A stretch of DNA of 64,000 nucleotides from Adiantum capillus-veneris (Eukaryota; Streptophyta; Polypodiopsida; Polypodiales; Pteridaceae), in NCBI GenBank assembly GCA_014529385.2, contig CM043954.1, positions 2,836,501 through 2,900,500 of the forward strand, read 5' to 3'. A program made the translations under genes and the position numbers. The notes beneath the pieces are model-generated. The model ran no database searches, was not told the origin of the DNA, and saw nothing but the letters and a program-made list of their open reading frames with translations. The first letter of the stretch is position 1. Every line of letters starts with the position of its first letter. Below, piece after piece: positions 40,691 through 52,657 of the stretch.

Positions 40691-40712
40691 GTAAATAATC
40701 GCGATTATTTAC
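40691..40712. other. Perfect 22-bp palindrome
   Basis: Half-site GTAAATAATCG followed by its exact reverse complement. Diverged copies lie at 34924-34945, 40985-41007 and 41270-41291. Confidence 0.9.
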
Positions 40713-41428
40713 ATATGCCTCATTTTTCAACTTTTTTGGCTAAGTCAGCATACCACTAGCTTTATCATGTTGTATTAAGCCCACAATCCAAATTTGGTAA
40801 GATTTGGATCATTGGATTGAAAATTGTGGCCAAATTTGCAAAGTCAGTCTGCAGATACAAAACTAATGACCATTTGAACAAAAATTATCCAAACTTGATG
40901 AAACTTGGCTAGGGATCTTAAGTTGAGATACTTAACTGATCTGTGTCAAGATTGAGACAAAAACGTGTAGAAAAAATAACTGAAGTAAATAATCGTGATT
41001 ATTTTACATCTGCTACAAAAATTGATAATCTTACACATTTGAATATACCACAAGGTCAAGCATACCACGTAGACCACACAAATCAATTTTGGTGAAATTT
41101 GGATCACAAAAGTAAGAGTTAAGCCAGATTCTTGAAAACCGAGTCTACGGACATGAAACGTTTTGATAACTTGAACAAATTTTGTCCAAACTTAGTGAAA
41201 CTTGTCCAGAGACCTTAATAGGTTGTATACTTGGCAAATCAAACGAAAAAGTGCAAAAAACTGAGAAAAGTAAATTATCATGATTATTTACTACTGCTAC
41301 ACAGAGACACCATTTTTTACTTTTGAACTTGTATAGTGTTAGACCAACATAATACAAGGCCACCGGGCAATTTTGGGTTCAATCGGATCCAAATTGGTAC
41401 ATGTTCACTTAGTTTTCAGGTTGTAGAT

Positions 41429-41788
41429 TAGGGTAAAGGAGCCAGTTGTAACACATGTGCCTTTTAAAAGTCATGCACGCCCCAATTTAGAGACAAAAAT
41501 TTGGAATATGCTAGGAATCTTGCTTATGTGTCAACTTGTGATTTGCTGAAAACTGTACCATTACTGGGCCTTGGGTGTTTCTAACCCCTAAAAGACCTCA
41601 AAATTTAAACTTTCTCAAATTGACTGCCCAAATTAAATCAGAAAAATATCAAACTTGGTATTACCTAATCCGCCTTTGCATGAGGAATCTCATGTAAATT
41701 TCAAAATTCAATCTGACCAAATTTGCAAAATCCCACCCAAAATTACACCTTTTTTCTTGAGTGTCTCTAAACTGGCTCCTTTACCCTA
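41429..41788. repeat. 19-bp inverted repeat, about 320-bp loop
   Basis: TAGGGTAAAGGAGCCAGTT at 41429-41447 and its exact reverse complement at 41770-41788. No target duplication or terminal CACTA/TC signature was recognised at the arms. Confidence 0.85.
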
Positions 41789-42064
41789 GTCCTTTGGCTT
41801 TTTGCAAAAGTGATATCTAAAAGTCTCAACTACTGACTCACTTAGCTCGATTTGAAGTGATACACATAGACCAGTCACAATAGTTAGCAAAAACTATATA
41901 GTCTTTGTAAAAGAATAGCAAACTTTATCAAAATTGATATACAGGAATCAAGTTGCAGACAAGGAATTCACAGCTTGACATAAGCTGCCATCAAGTCTAG
42001 TGGAAGAAGTTGACAACAAGTCAATCCGACGGTAAGTACTCTATCCGGGGCTTCACGAGTCTAT

Positions 42065-43186
42065 ATGAACCTTAGATCTGGTCATATACTAGGAAACCAA
42101 GGCATATTTGGAGAGACCACTAGTAGAGTATCCACCAACGAAAGTGTGAATCAAGGAAATCCCTTGCACAATATCCTTGAAGAAGTCTCAGACACTTTTT
42201 CAGATTCAACTGAATTGTCTTCCTATTCGACTCACTCAAAAACCAGAATGACAGTGCGCTATAAGCATATACTCTCTTTTTATAAGACTCATCACCATGG
42301 AGCTCAAAAATACCTGGATCCTAATGAAGAGTATGCTATTTGCATTGATGACCATGGTATTGAGTTTGAAGAGGAAATCAGGGCAAACAAACAAGGAAAA
42401 ATATACATGGATAGAAACAAAACTCAGTATTTACAAGTTGAAAACCCCGACGTGATAGACAAATGGGGATTACAGGTAAATACCATAATTCAAGATATGG
42501 TAGCAAAAGAAGGACCACCAACTTTATAATTCAAGGGATATGATCAAGTTGATTTGAAGTCTTTGAAACGGCTTAGTACGGATAATCCTAGGATCGGAGT
42601 CTATTGTTGGGAGGATAGAAAGGTAAAAGATCTTATATGGACTTTGCATGCCAAATTAGGACAAGTAACACCCATGAAGATCATTTATATATTCAAAATC
42701 AAAGATAAGGGATCAGCAAATCTATCAACCTACCTGTTTAGGGATTGTTATAGCAATAACTTTTTTATGATGACTCCTGATGAGGTGGAACAAACCAAAT
42801 ACCAAGGGTACTCCATAAGGGATTGGATATTGGGCCAAGGACCAGAAACTATTCCAAGAGATGAACACCGTGAGAGATCTTCTAAGAGTAATGTTAAGAA
42901 ACCAAAAACCACCTCATCACAAAGAAAACCGGGTGACACTAAGGCCAGTCTAGGGCTACATGAGTCACTCTTTCCAACAGATTGGTTTGAAGGACTTGAA
43001 ACAAGACCAACTGCCAGGAGACCGGGAGTTGAACTAAACAAACGTGTCAGACCATCTAATTTTCAGAAGTGGGTCAAAAAATACAGTGGATCGGGGGATC
43101 CATACGACCACTTACCAACCTTTAAACAAGTGCTAAGTGCAGAACGCATATTTGATTTCCATACTCAATTTGAGGGTTTGGAATGA
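42065..43186 (+). pseudogene. G2a Gag N-terminal region (gypsy-like)
   Basis: Starts MNLRSGHILGNQG; an LRSG-type start is common in Gag of Tat/Athila-like gypsy elements. An in-frame TAA at 42527-42529 separates two open pieces in the same frame. The second carries RLSTDNPRIGVYCWEDRKVK, DEVEQTKYQGYSIRDWILG and GSGDPYDHLPTFKQVLSAE. The last piece leads into the Gag core, which begins at the frameshift near 43185. There is no transmembrane or catalytic motif. The protein would be a structural component of the particle. Upstream LTR and PBS were not identified, so the element's 5' end is undefined. Confidence 0.6.
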
Positions 43187-43950
43187 CATAAGAAGGAAAA
43201 GCATTGACATGGTTCCAAAACATTCCACCAAGGTCAATCATGGACTTTAATACATTAGTTCAAGGATTTGTAGCTATTTGTTCCAAAATAAGGATCAAAC
43301 ACAATACTGTAGCTCAAATCTATAGCTTCAAACAGAATCAAGGTGATTCTGTTAGGGATTGTGTAACTCGAATGAAGAAATACATTGCAAGATGCCCAAA
43401 GCTAGAGATACCTGCAGAAGAAAGACTAGTATCATTGTTTCTAGAGGGACTGCTAAACAAAGAACTTCATGCTATACTGTATAGCAAGAAGCATACGACG
43501 CTAGAAGAGTGTGTGTCAGATGCTATTGACTTAGGGTGACAATTGTGATATTTTCAACAAAGAAGATGTCCCTAAGGATAACCAAAGCGAGAAAACAACA
43601 TCCACCAAACCAGCACAAGTGGGAATAGCTACTGCAGCATCGTTTTTAGCTATAGAAGACATGCTCAAAAGGATGAATGACATGATGAATAACATGCAAA
43701 AAGCACTTATGAGGGGACCAAGGCAAGCGATTCCCCCACAGGGACAACCAATTAGGCCATAGAAATGGTGTGCAATCGAAGATAAATGGACCAACCATGA
43801 GACCAATGAGTGATATTACCGACCAAAGTATGATGGGAATGTTCAATACATACCTATGAGGTCACAAGGACAACCCATGTACAGATATCAGCCTAATATG
43901 GTCCAAGCTCAAGACCACCGATGGGTATGGAAAGACCTCAACCCATGACA
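43187..43950 (+). pseudogene. G2a Gag core and degenerate knuckle-like motif
   Basis: After a frameshift and a TAA the frame reads EGKALTWFQNIPPRSIMDFN, TLVQGFVAICSKIRIKHNTV, QIYSFKQNQGDSVRDCVTRM and ERLVSLFLEGLLNKELHAIL, which is the Retrotrans_gag core. A second frame then carries AAASFLAIEDMLKRMNDMMN and a W-C-A-I-E-D-K-W-T-N-H-E-T-N-E segment followed by TGA and YYRPKYDGN. The TGA falls where Tat-type Gag usually has a cysteine. This suggests decay of an unusual zinc-binding motif. Confidence 0.7.
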
Positions 43951-46690
43951 AAAGTAGTAATATCTTCTTAAGAATACTGATGTTTTCTTTATTGACGTAC
44001 CATACGTGGTCCAGTTGTCTGTATATCCGATAATTGATGTAGTGAGGTGGTTCAAATGAAACCAAGAGCAACATCTTGATTTTCAACAACTCAATTTGTA
44101 ACTTACTTGAGTTCTTGAAAGGAATAACCACAACTAAGAGTTATCCAAAGGCATAACCAGTGTTCAGATCTTCTGAAGGTACTGGAATAATGCAAGAAAA
44201 CCTTGGCGTAACTTTCCATGCAGTTGTTAGCCAGATTTCCTACTCGCGTGAGTATCTTGAAAAGTTCATAGCTACTGAGGGATAGAATAGGGAGTGTCCT
44301 CTTGTAAGAACTTTGAATAGTTTGGAACACAATGAACTACATATTCATCCCTAATGAAGGTTACTTGCCAACATACTTTGGTAGCACACCTGGTAAGTCC
44401 TTGACTTATGAAAATATTGAAACAATATCCAACCCCACCACAACAGGTGTTCAAAGTTCAAAAACCTTACCTAAGCAAATTCTAGAATAGGGAGAAAATC
44501 ATCTCTTCAGAAATGCGTTGTGCTAACGTATGCTCTTAGCAGCTCCTTTAGCAAAATAAATACTTGTAAGCTGCCCATCTAACCCGAGATGAATAGCAGC
44601 AGTAAGAGTGAGGTGCTTTTCCCAACCACTTACACACAGTCTTCCAGGACTGTCGATAAACAAGGACTCAATCATTGAGTATCCAGCCATATATTTGATA
44701 TGGAGTGGAGAGAACCAACTAGGTTGAAAGTGGTTTGGAATGGAGTAAGCGCATAGAGTTTAAACCAGCCAACTACAGACACCCGTACGTAGCCGTTACC
44801 TTGTACGGTAGGGTGTAAACTCATAAATTTGCTTGAAAAGTTGCACTTGAAGTGTAAAAAATTGCAGAAACAAAAAATCTCCATGAATTAGCATGCCGCT
44901 CCAAATAAATCAGTGTTAAACACCAGGGCCCATAACACCTAGTGTGCATGCATTTAACACAAATATATCCGAACCGCAATTTCATGATGAGACTTTCCAT
45001 GATACGTACGTGAAAGTCTTGCAACAAAAGTTGGACCATAATAGAATGTGACAACCCGGTCACACCTAGGTACCAACCATGAGACATTCTCATGAACATA
45101 GCATACTTTGCTAAATGTAAAAACGACCCTCCGTTAAGGTGGTTTCACAGCACTTGCAATCACAACAAATCTGTAATTAGTACCCGACAATTTTTGGCCA
45201 GTGAAATTATTCCTGATACGGTGTGCTCCAAATGGTCTAATAAACGGATGTGACCAGCACGTAGGGACTTCGTCGTGACACATCATTAAAAATTGGGTGC
45301 CAGTGTCAGCCCTAGAGAATCATATTCTCCACATGTGGAATATGTTCTGAAATAAGGATGTCAGGAGAAGTGACATCCTTCAAGTACTAGATGTACTTGT
45401 GTGTGGAGGTAACTGCAAAACACTCCACGACAAGAGCGAGAGGGACCCTCATTATCTTGATCCACACTGGCTAAACCGAACTCCTTGAGTTCCTAGACCA
45501 TGTTGTATCCCATGTGACAACATGTGCCAAATTGCACCCTACAAGTAGGTTCGTAATAGCATAAGGCAGAAAGAAAGGTCGAACACTCGGCCCAAAATAC
45601 TGTGTGCCGACATGCCCTTGGCATGGATCTGTAACATTCAAGCGTACTTATACGTCTTGAAAAACCAAGCAAAGCATACTAAAAATGGAGTAACACCTAA
45701 TCAATAGATGCGTACCCAGAGATTTGAACGTAATGTTCACTTACCCGTATTCAAGTGGAGAGGAGTACGTCCCCTACCTGAAAAAAAACAAACAACATTG
45801 CACTGGGAATCTTGGGTGTTGCCTTTGTAATCCAAGCCCGGGGATTAGAATCTATGTAGTCAAACCCCTTGGTAAAACTCTTTGTAGAAACTGCTCAACT
45901 AGCACGTAACAATCATCAACGTAGTCAACCATGTACACAATGATTGGAATAAACTGGAGAAGTTGAATTCGTCCGCTACCGCATGCTATATTGCGGGATT
46001 CTTTCTTTGAAAGTATAACAAGAATAGATCAAACTATGATCCTCAATGCCTAGGGGGAGATGTAGCAATCACTGGCCGGGTCTTATCCCAAAATAGTATG
46101 TCCATAGGCAATTTGTAGTGCTATAGAGGGAGCCGGATATCCACACAAGTGAAATGGCTAGCTCTTGGTAGTGATTGTCTCTAGAAGGTTGAGTAGGTGA
46201 TTGACACCCATCTATTTGTTTCCATGCACCTACGGGTCAAACTCCATCCTTGCTTGAGATCTTGTTTGTTGGCCTAGTTCTCACTTTGCTAGCAATTGTG
46301 AGCAGTGCATATGCCCAACAACAGATCTTGAAGAAGTGACCTATACCAATGAGTTTTTTTTTTTGGGTAAGTATAGATGGGGCTACAAAACCTTTATATG
46401 TGGCTCAAACAAAAAAAAAACCATTATACAATAAATGAAAACAGGCTCATGTTCATACCCAACCAAAACTGCAGACCTAGAGGATATCCTTCTAGGATAG
46501 GACAACCAATGGGGGCACCACCAGCCACTCAATCCAAAGGTCCTTGATGTAAATGTGGAGACAACCTTGGGTGCAAGTTTGTCTAAACATGGGCAAGAGA
46601 ATGAAGATATTTGGGATCTATAGGGGGTGTGGAAAAGATCACCTAATCCAACACTATCTAAAGAACCTAGAAAACAAGGAAAATACAATA
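43951..46690. other. Unassigned 2.7 kb insertion-like segment
   Basis: G2a Gag-linker coding stops near 43950 and similar material resumes near 46700. Between them no protein family is recognised on either strand. CCTAGGGGGAGATG at about 46048-46061 followed by TGTAGCAATCAC looks like a polypurine tract plus LTR start, so the segment may be the remains of a plus-strand LTR element. A T-run and an A-run lie at 46352-46363 and 46408-46419. Confidence 0.35.
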
Positions 46691-46699
46691 ATGAATGTC

Positions 46700-48290
46700 A
46701 TATTGATTGAATATTTTCCTTGTTCGAGTGCATTTTAATCCAAGCCAAAAATTCTTGTCAATGTGATGACTAGATCTCAATCTCAAGAAGCTACAAAAAG
46801 CATGATGGTAGAGGACGAGCTGAAACTTTGAGAGCAAACTAAATTTGAAAGCTTCATGGTAAGGACTCAAATAAAATCTTGGCAAGAAAAAATAGACAAA
46901 ATGAAAGCAAAAATTCTCAGGTAAAAGACAGCCTTTAGAGACAAAGCAGAAGCAAACAAGGGAACATCTCAAGCGTGAAAATGAAAACAAAGAAAAAGTT
47001 GATGGAGTGAAAGTGATGAAAAATTAATCAAGTGGTTCAGTCTTGGTAGATAAGGTAATGGAGCCATTAGACGCCATGTTACAAGCCTACAAGGCAAGAC
47101 TGAAAGAAAACAAGAACTTAGAGAAAATATGGTTGATGAATTCGCATCCAAAAGTCAAGACAAAAAGCTTGGCAATGTAAGGATGACTCATAGAGGCAAC
47201 CCAAGCGCTAATGCATCCAAAAACATTGAATTCTCCCAAAAAAGTAGTGACAATAGCTCAAAAGAAGGAGAAAAGAGTGCAAAACAAAAGTAAATTGAGT
47301 GAATCAACCAAATTTGGAAACAAAACACCACTGGATACAAGGATAGTAGCAAACACAATGGATGGGGCCAGGTCTCATGAGATACATTCTATTCCTGAAC
47401 TGGAAGAGATGTGGCCACAATACTTGTGGAAAATGATCAGAAACCACAAAGATGGTAGTGTTACTTTACAATTAGCACCAATCTCAGAAGTCAACATGGA
47501 CCATGCGGTTTACCCTAGGGATATACAGTCATTATATGGAGATGTAGGAACGGAAGTATTCTTAGAGAGTAAGCCTAGAACATCAAGGAATTTACCTTCT
47601 TTTGTAGGGGAAGATGAAATCAGAGTTTAAGGTAGTACCATCTCAATGGAATCCAATTCCCCAAATGATGGACACAAAAAGCCTCCATGAATTGATGTCA
47701 TCTCCTATAAGCTGCACCATTACTCTCTCAAAAAAATTCATATTAGACCGCATTCATCAAGGAATTTACCTCCTTTTGTAGGGGAAGATGAAATCAGAGC
47801 TTAAGGTAGTACCATCTCAATGGAATCCAATTCCCCAAATGATGGACACAAAAAGCCTCCATGAATTGATGTCATCTCCTATAAGATGCACCATTACTCT
47901 CTCAAAAAAATTCATATTAGACCGCATTTATGGGGTCAAATGGGCAAAATATTGAAAAGGATGGGCCTAAAAATCCCTCCTCAAGATGTTTCTACAAATA
48001 AACACATGAATAAGACTCAACTAGAGAGACCAAAAGCAAAACCTATGCCAGTAGACAAGATGGGTGATTATTGTGAAGGGGGAGAGGGGAGCACCACCTT
48101 ACCATTAGAGCACGTGGGAGTGAAAATGATAGACATACTTGATATTGGGGCTGGGGTAGGCATCGCTACAAAAGGAATGATAGCACTCACAATATGGAAG
48201 GGCATTATGTCAAAACCTTCCTCGTCACAAACTTTTGTGAGTGTTAACTCGTTTATGCACATATCTAGAGTCACCAAAATTTGATCCCAT
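46700..48290 (+). pseudogene. G2a Gag-protease linker and protease remnant
   Basis: A lysine-rich, helical-looking stretch (SWQEKIDKMKAKI, DAMLQAYKARLKENKNLEKI) in broken frames leads into an open frame at 47211-47630. That frame holds KKVVTIAQKKEKRVQNKSKL and HSIPELEEMWPQYLWKMIRN. A second open frame (47886-48284) holds PVDKMGDYCEGGEGSTTLPL and MIDILDIGAGVGIATKGM. The DIGAG segment resembles the protease active-site strand of gypsy elements, where D(S/T)GA or DGGA is usual. The inverted partner at 48400-49800 has the same linker and protease pieces. An in-frame 174-bp duplication lies inside. Confidence 0.55.
47581..47928 (+). repeat. 174-bp direct tandem duplication
   Basis: CATCAAGGAATTTACC starts copies at 47581 and 47755. 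The two 174-bp copies differ at about 3 positions. The length is a multiple of three, so the duplication by itself keeps the frame. Confidence 0.9.
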
Positions 48291-48399
48291 CCAAAGGGTT
48301 CAAAATAATCCTCTAGGAATGGCTCTTACATGTAGTTATTATCCTCTACCAATCCCTTTAGGATGCGATCCTCTTTCTCAGGCTTACACATTCAGATGC

Positions 48400-49800
48400 A
48401 CCGCACATCCAACTATGTGTTTGATTTTGTCAACCACGCAGGTAATTGTTTGTCCAAAATCGTAGTTATGTCAAAGTCTTTCACTACGGTTTGATCCATG
48501 TCTTTGTAACTATAGTCCTTGGTACTAACCCCCCTCATTATTATGCCTTTATGCCTCAAATAGAGATGGTAATAGCCCCAATCTTGCACCATTTTTAGTT
48601 GATACATACATGGTCGTCCCAAGATAACATCATCAAAGTTGTTCTTTTTAACCAAAGTCTACCATGGGAAAAGTATGCTCATACTCAATTCCACAACACG
48701 CTATAATTATTTGTTCAAGCATACCCAAAGGTCTTTCAACAAACGCGTATGCTAGTTGCAATTTCATTCGTGTCTTCCTTGAATCATTTTAGTTTGACGC
48801 ATAAAACATCACCCCAAAGTAACTTCAAAGTTGTTGCCTTCTCCAAAATCTACCATAGTGAAGGTATGTTCGTACTCTATCTCGCATGAGGGTTTTATCA
48901 CTTGTTCCAACATTCCCAAGGGTCTTTCCACAGACCCATCGGCTAATTGCAATTTCATGCATGTTTTTCTAAGACCATGCCTTCCCCATTTCTCCCAGAT
49001 TCTTTTGTAGCAATGGATATTCTAGCCCCCCTCTCGAGTATTGCAACGATGATCACTCCCTATATTCTAGAGACAAGATGGTGTTTTTGTCTTCGCCTTC
49101 ACAATAATCATCTATCTTATTTACTGGTACAGGTTCATCTTTCATTTCTCAAGATGATTTGTGTTTTTGGTTTCTTCCATGAGTTCATCTATTGGTTGGA
49201 CCTTCACTCCTATCTTTTCCAAATTTTGGTTCATTTATCCCCACAAATGTGGTTTGATTATTAGCAGCTTTGCGAGGGTGATTGTGCATCTTATAGGAGA
49301 AGACAATAATTCATGCAAGCTCTTTGTGTTCGCCCCACTTGTGGATGGAGCTCCAATGTGATGGCACAACTCTTACCTCAGATGTTATCTCATATTTGCA
49401 TACAAAGGGCGGTAAAGTTCTTATGGTGGCAGGTTTGCTATCTACAGAAAATTTTGTTCTTGCATCTCCGTACATTGACTAAATATCGCAAGGGTAGATT
49501 TCATGGTCCAAATTGATTTCAAGGATTGGTGCTGACATTAATGTTTCACTTCTGTCTTGCATGTTTTTTTATTGTTTCCCACATTGATTGTGGCCATGGT
49601 TCATCTACTTCTGAAATTGGTTGTATCTCTAAAGATCTTCCTTCATCTATTGTGGTGTTTGCCGCCACCTTCGTGGTCATCGTTTCTTTCTTGTTTTTTG
49701 TCTCAGGTTTGATTTTGTTGTCTGGATTCTTTGCACCACTTTGACTGGATATTGGCTCAGATTTCAACCCGCTCATACATGGTGAAATCCCTATAACGTT
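48400..49800 (-). pseudogene. G2b: inverted remnant of the same Gag-protease family
   Basis: Minus-strand pieces read SLEIQPISEVDEPWPQSMWE near 49620 (compare SHEIHSIPELEEMWPQYLWK in G2a) and NNFDDVILGRPCMYQLKMVQ with DWGYYHLYLRHKGIIM near 48600, the flap side of a gypsy retropepsin. Between them the text corresponding to QLQLADGSVERPLGML-type strands occurs twice, near 48930 and 48740. This gives an internal duplication with a period of about 190 bp. Every frame is broken. G2b runs opposite to G2a, and the two meet near 48290-48400. Confidence 0.55.
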
Positions 49801-49849
49801 GACAGTTGCCTTCCGTGGATTATCAGGGTTCTTTGCACAGTTTGAATCA

Positions 49850-49935
49850 ATTGATGATTGAGGTGCTTAAGATTCTTGAGGTGCTTGATGATTGAGATGC
49901 TTGAGGTGCTTGTCATGCTTGAGATGCTAGGGCTG
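49850..49935 (+). repeat. Degenerate TGCTTGAGG minisatellite
   Basis: About six copies of a 9-bp word TGCTTGAGG/TTGAGATGC in 85 bp. They lie just upstream of the recognisable G3 LTR and may be part of its U3 end. Confidence 0.7.
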
Positions 49936-50019
49936 TACTTGACGTTAGAACCCAACCCAAGCTTGAAGTGCTTAAGGGCCAATCTTCTGGTGGGAACAGG
50001 GCCTAAGCTTGAGGGGCTT

Positions 50020-51116
50020 GAGGCGCCAAAAAGTCAAGATCCAATCCCTACAAGGAGGGGGCGAGCCCTACATGAGGGGGGATGAGAGAGAACACACACA
50101 CACTCACACAAGGCATGCCTAGTACAAACAAAGAAAAAGGGACACTTGTCAAGTTCCTCCTCATGTTGCCCTCATGGTGTGCCAGAAGCCTATTGGTTGG
50201 CCACCCCAAGGGGTCCAATGATAATTTAGGACATTTATTAATTGTCTTTGCATTTCTCAATCCCTCTCTCTCAAAGGGTAAAGGGGGACACTTGTCCCAA
50301 GGCTACCCTTGCTGCTTGTAATGCCTCCTGCTTGTGTGATTGGCTAGGCTTGGAGGGGTCCAATGAGCTTCAAGCATGAGCTACAAGGGGGGGTCGACCA
50401 AAGCAATCTAGGGGGTTGCTTAGGGGGTATACATATACTCTTCCACACACACTCTCACACACTCACACACACTCTCATTGTGCATTGTGCAAAGTGCAAG
50501 ATCTCCCTCTCCTTCTCCAAGCTACACTCTTGGCTATGGAGTACAAATCCAACCAAGAGCCATGCTTCAGCCATCTTCTCTATCTTCATTAATATGATAT
50601 TATGTATGCTAGCAAGAAGAGTGATGATAAGTGAGAAACTAATTCTTTCTCCTATGAAATGTTCCTTCTTCCTCTTCCCTACCCTCATTACCTGCTAGCT
50701 CTCTCCACCTTTGAAGGTGTTTGAGGTCTTGGGATTAAGGCTTGGGATGGTTAAAGCTTTCCACAAAGTTTATGTTATGCTTGTGATGCATGTTGAAGAT
50801 TTCCATCTTCATTGCATCACCTAGGTCACAAGGAACACAAATATTTTATTGTAACAAGTCTCTCTTAATGGAAGAAATCATAATACAAATGCCTATTGGA
50901 GGGGGGACTGGGCTCCACATAAATCCGGTCCTCAACTGTTTTCATGTTCTCTAAATTCTCTCTCTTGCAAAAGTATTGTTCATGCCAAGCTAACTAATTT
51001 CTATGTTTATGTTTCTATCTTCAATTATATTCACCCGCTATGCTCACAAAGTAATTTCTCAAAAGTACTCTTATTAATTTCCGCTACTCTCAAGTTAATA
51101 GGCCAATTCCATTACA
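50020..51116 (+). repeat. G3 5' LTR (start approximate)
   Basis: Homologous with 60750-62035, sharing CAAGGAGGGGGCGAGCCCTA-type text, GGAGGGGGGAC, AAATCCGGTC and TATTGTTCATGC. The right end is ATTACA at 51116, followed by the PBS. A TATACATATAC box at about 50427 could be the promoter. The left end is not resolved. Confidence 0.65.
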
Positions 51117-51117
51117 T

Positions 51118-51129
51118 TGATATCAGAGC
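51118..51129 (+). other. G3 primer-binding site (tRNA-iMet, one mismatch)
   Basis: TGATATCAGAGC, one base from TGGTATCAGAGC, one base after the LTR end. The second family member has the perfect motif at 62037-62048. Confidence 0.75.
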
Positions 51130-51530
51130 ATTTGGTTTCTCTTTTCTTGCTTAAGAAGAGAGGTTCTTAAGTAGCCTATAAATGGTTGATTTTGTTAATT
51201 ATATTAGGGTAAGTGGAACTGGGATCTATTATCGGTTTTGTTGAGCCCACTATGTGGCAGATGGTGCACACCTCAGGAGCTTTGGACTTAATAATGGAGT
51301 CTTTTTAGACTTGCCTATGCCTTTACCATTATTGAGCCATAAGAATTCCGAAAGGAGCTAGCCCTCGGCAACTCTGCTATGTTAGACCTACTCCAGTACT
51401 CTCTATAATTAACCACTTCGAGCCGTGGGTGCAGATACTTAAGAGCCAATTTTTAAAGGCCAAGAGGAGTGGCAATTAAGGTTTTGAATTGCCAAATCAT
51501 ACACTAAGTACATACATAAATTTTGTTAAC

Positions 51531-52657
51531 ATGGCTGACAATAATCAAGAGAGTAGAATAAACATCAATAGCTTTGATTTTGCACATGAAGGTGCTAATG
51601 ATGATGCCCCCATGTTCGTGAATTATCTCGTTACTAGGTTGCAGAAAGCTATGGGCAACCCTGCTTTGCAAATCGAAATTACACAACAACTTCGCGCTTA
51701 TGGAATTTCCCTTCCTCTCCAAGAGGAGAGAGAGATTAGGAGGCCTCTTCAAGAGAACCACAAAAGAATACTCTCTCCCATACGAGAGGAGAAATCCAAA
51801 GAGCAAGAAAGCAATGAAACTTTAAGTTCCTTTGAAGGTGTGGCTCCACAAAGACAACGGTCTAGATGATTGCCCACTCCTCCCAAGAGGAAAAGATCAA
51901 CACACATTCCTTCTCCTCGTCATTACAAAAGGGAAGAGAGGAAACAAAGGAAGAAAAGGGCTAGAAAGATGTCACCCTCTTCTCCTTCTTCTTCACCTTC
52001 CTCCTCTTCCAACGAAATCTATGGCTATTCTCCTAGAGAATACAAGAGGGGAGGATATCATAAATCATATCCTGCATGGCAAAGGTCACAAAAGCTAAAG
52101 AAGTTCAAGGAGGGAGGAAAGAGTATCTCTTTTCTCACCTATGATGGCACCTTTGGTGCTATCGACAAAGTGTTGGCCTTCATTATTTTCTCACCTATAA
52201 TGGTACCTTTGGTGCTATCAACAAAGTATTGGCCTTCATTCAACAATTTGATGCGTCCTTTGGAGATGAGGGCTTCACAGTGTCCTCCAAGCTACACCAT
52301 GTAGCTATGCACTTCCAAAAATCAGCTCGTCAATGGTGGGCTAGCCTTCGTGGCAACGGCGAAGCCCCAAAGACATGGAAAACTCTACGAGTTTCCATCA
52401 TGAATCAGTTCCTTGCAAGCGATGCAGAGGACAAAGTGCTTACCGAATGGCATAGTTTGAAGCTTCTGTCTCAGGAATCTATCCACAAGTATGTAGACAA
52501 GTTTTGGGATTTACATCTCAAGGTTACTGTCTTTCAAAAGATAGTATTTGCTGAGCAAAAGCAGCAATTCTGTGCGGGATTACCTTCTATGCGGGATTAC
52601 CTAAAGAGATGGCCAAATACATCAACTCTCAATGGCCTGGTTCTATTAGAAAAGTAA
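51531..52657 (+). pseudogene. G3 Gag
   Basis: The ATG at 51531 (MADNNQESRININSF) matches the gag start of G4 at 62453 (MADNSKES), which supports this start. The frame has a TGA at 51867-51869, then a basic arginine/serine-rich region (RKRSTHIPSPRHYKREERKQ). LTYDGTFGAIDKVLAF opens the Gag core, and a 56-bp tandem duplication at 52131 shifts the frame. The core continues VAMHFQKSARQWWASLRGNG, KTLRVSIMNQFLASDAEDKV and LTEWHSLKLLSQESIHKYVD, then FCAGLPSMRDYL. It would form the capsid of the virus-like particle. Confidence 0.8.
52131..52242 (+). repeat. 56-bp tandem duplication in gag
   Basis: TTTCTCACCTATGATGGCAC at 52131 and TTTCTCACCTATAATGGTAC at 52187, with period 56 and several differences. 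Because 56 is not a multiple of three, it shifts the gag frame. Confidence 0.9.

Larger units (their letters stand above)
40682..42060. repeat. Degenerate tandem repeat with palindromic core, then non-coding leader
   Basis: Three palindrome-centred units start at 40691, 40985 and 41270, at spacings of 294 and 285 bp. With the copy at 34924 and the copia element removed, the array has at least four units. Units share GATGAAACTTG- and TTTGGATCA-like phrases. 41300-42060 has no coding signal, holds a 19-bp inverted repeat, and precedes a gag start, so it may be the leader or LTR of element G2a. Confidence 0.6.

Noticed and set aside
41429-41788. Inverted repeat as a transcription terminator
   Set aside because: The loop of about 320 bp is far too long, and the genome is eukaryotic.
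34751-42060. CRISPR-like array from the spaced palindromes
   Set aside because: Units are about 250-290 bp, diverged and AT-rich, without constant short repeats or cas genes; they are ordinary tandem repeats.
44821-45099. 92-codon minus-strand ORF rich in Met/Leu/Cys
   Set aside because: No family signature, no related frame beyond it, and it lies in an unassigned AT-rich region.
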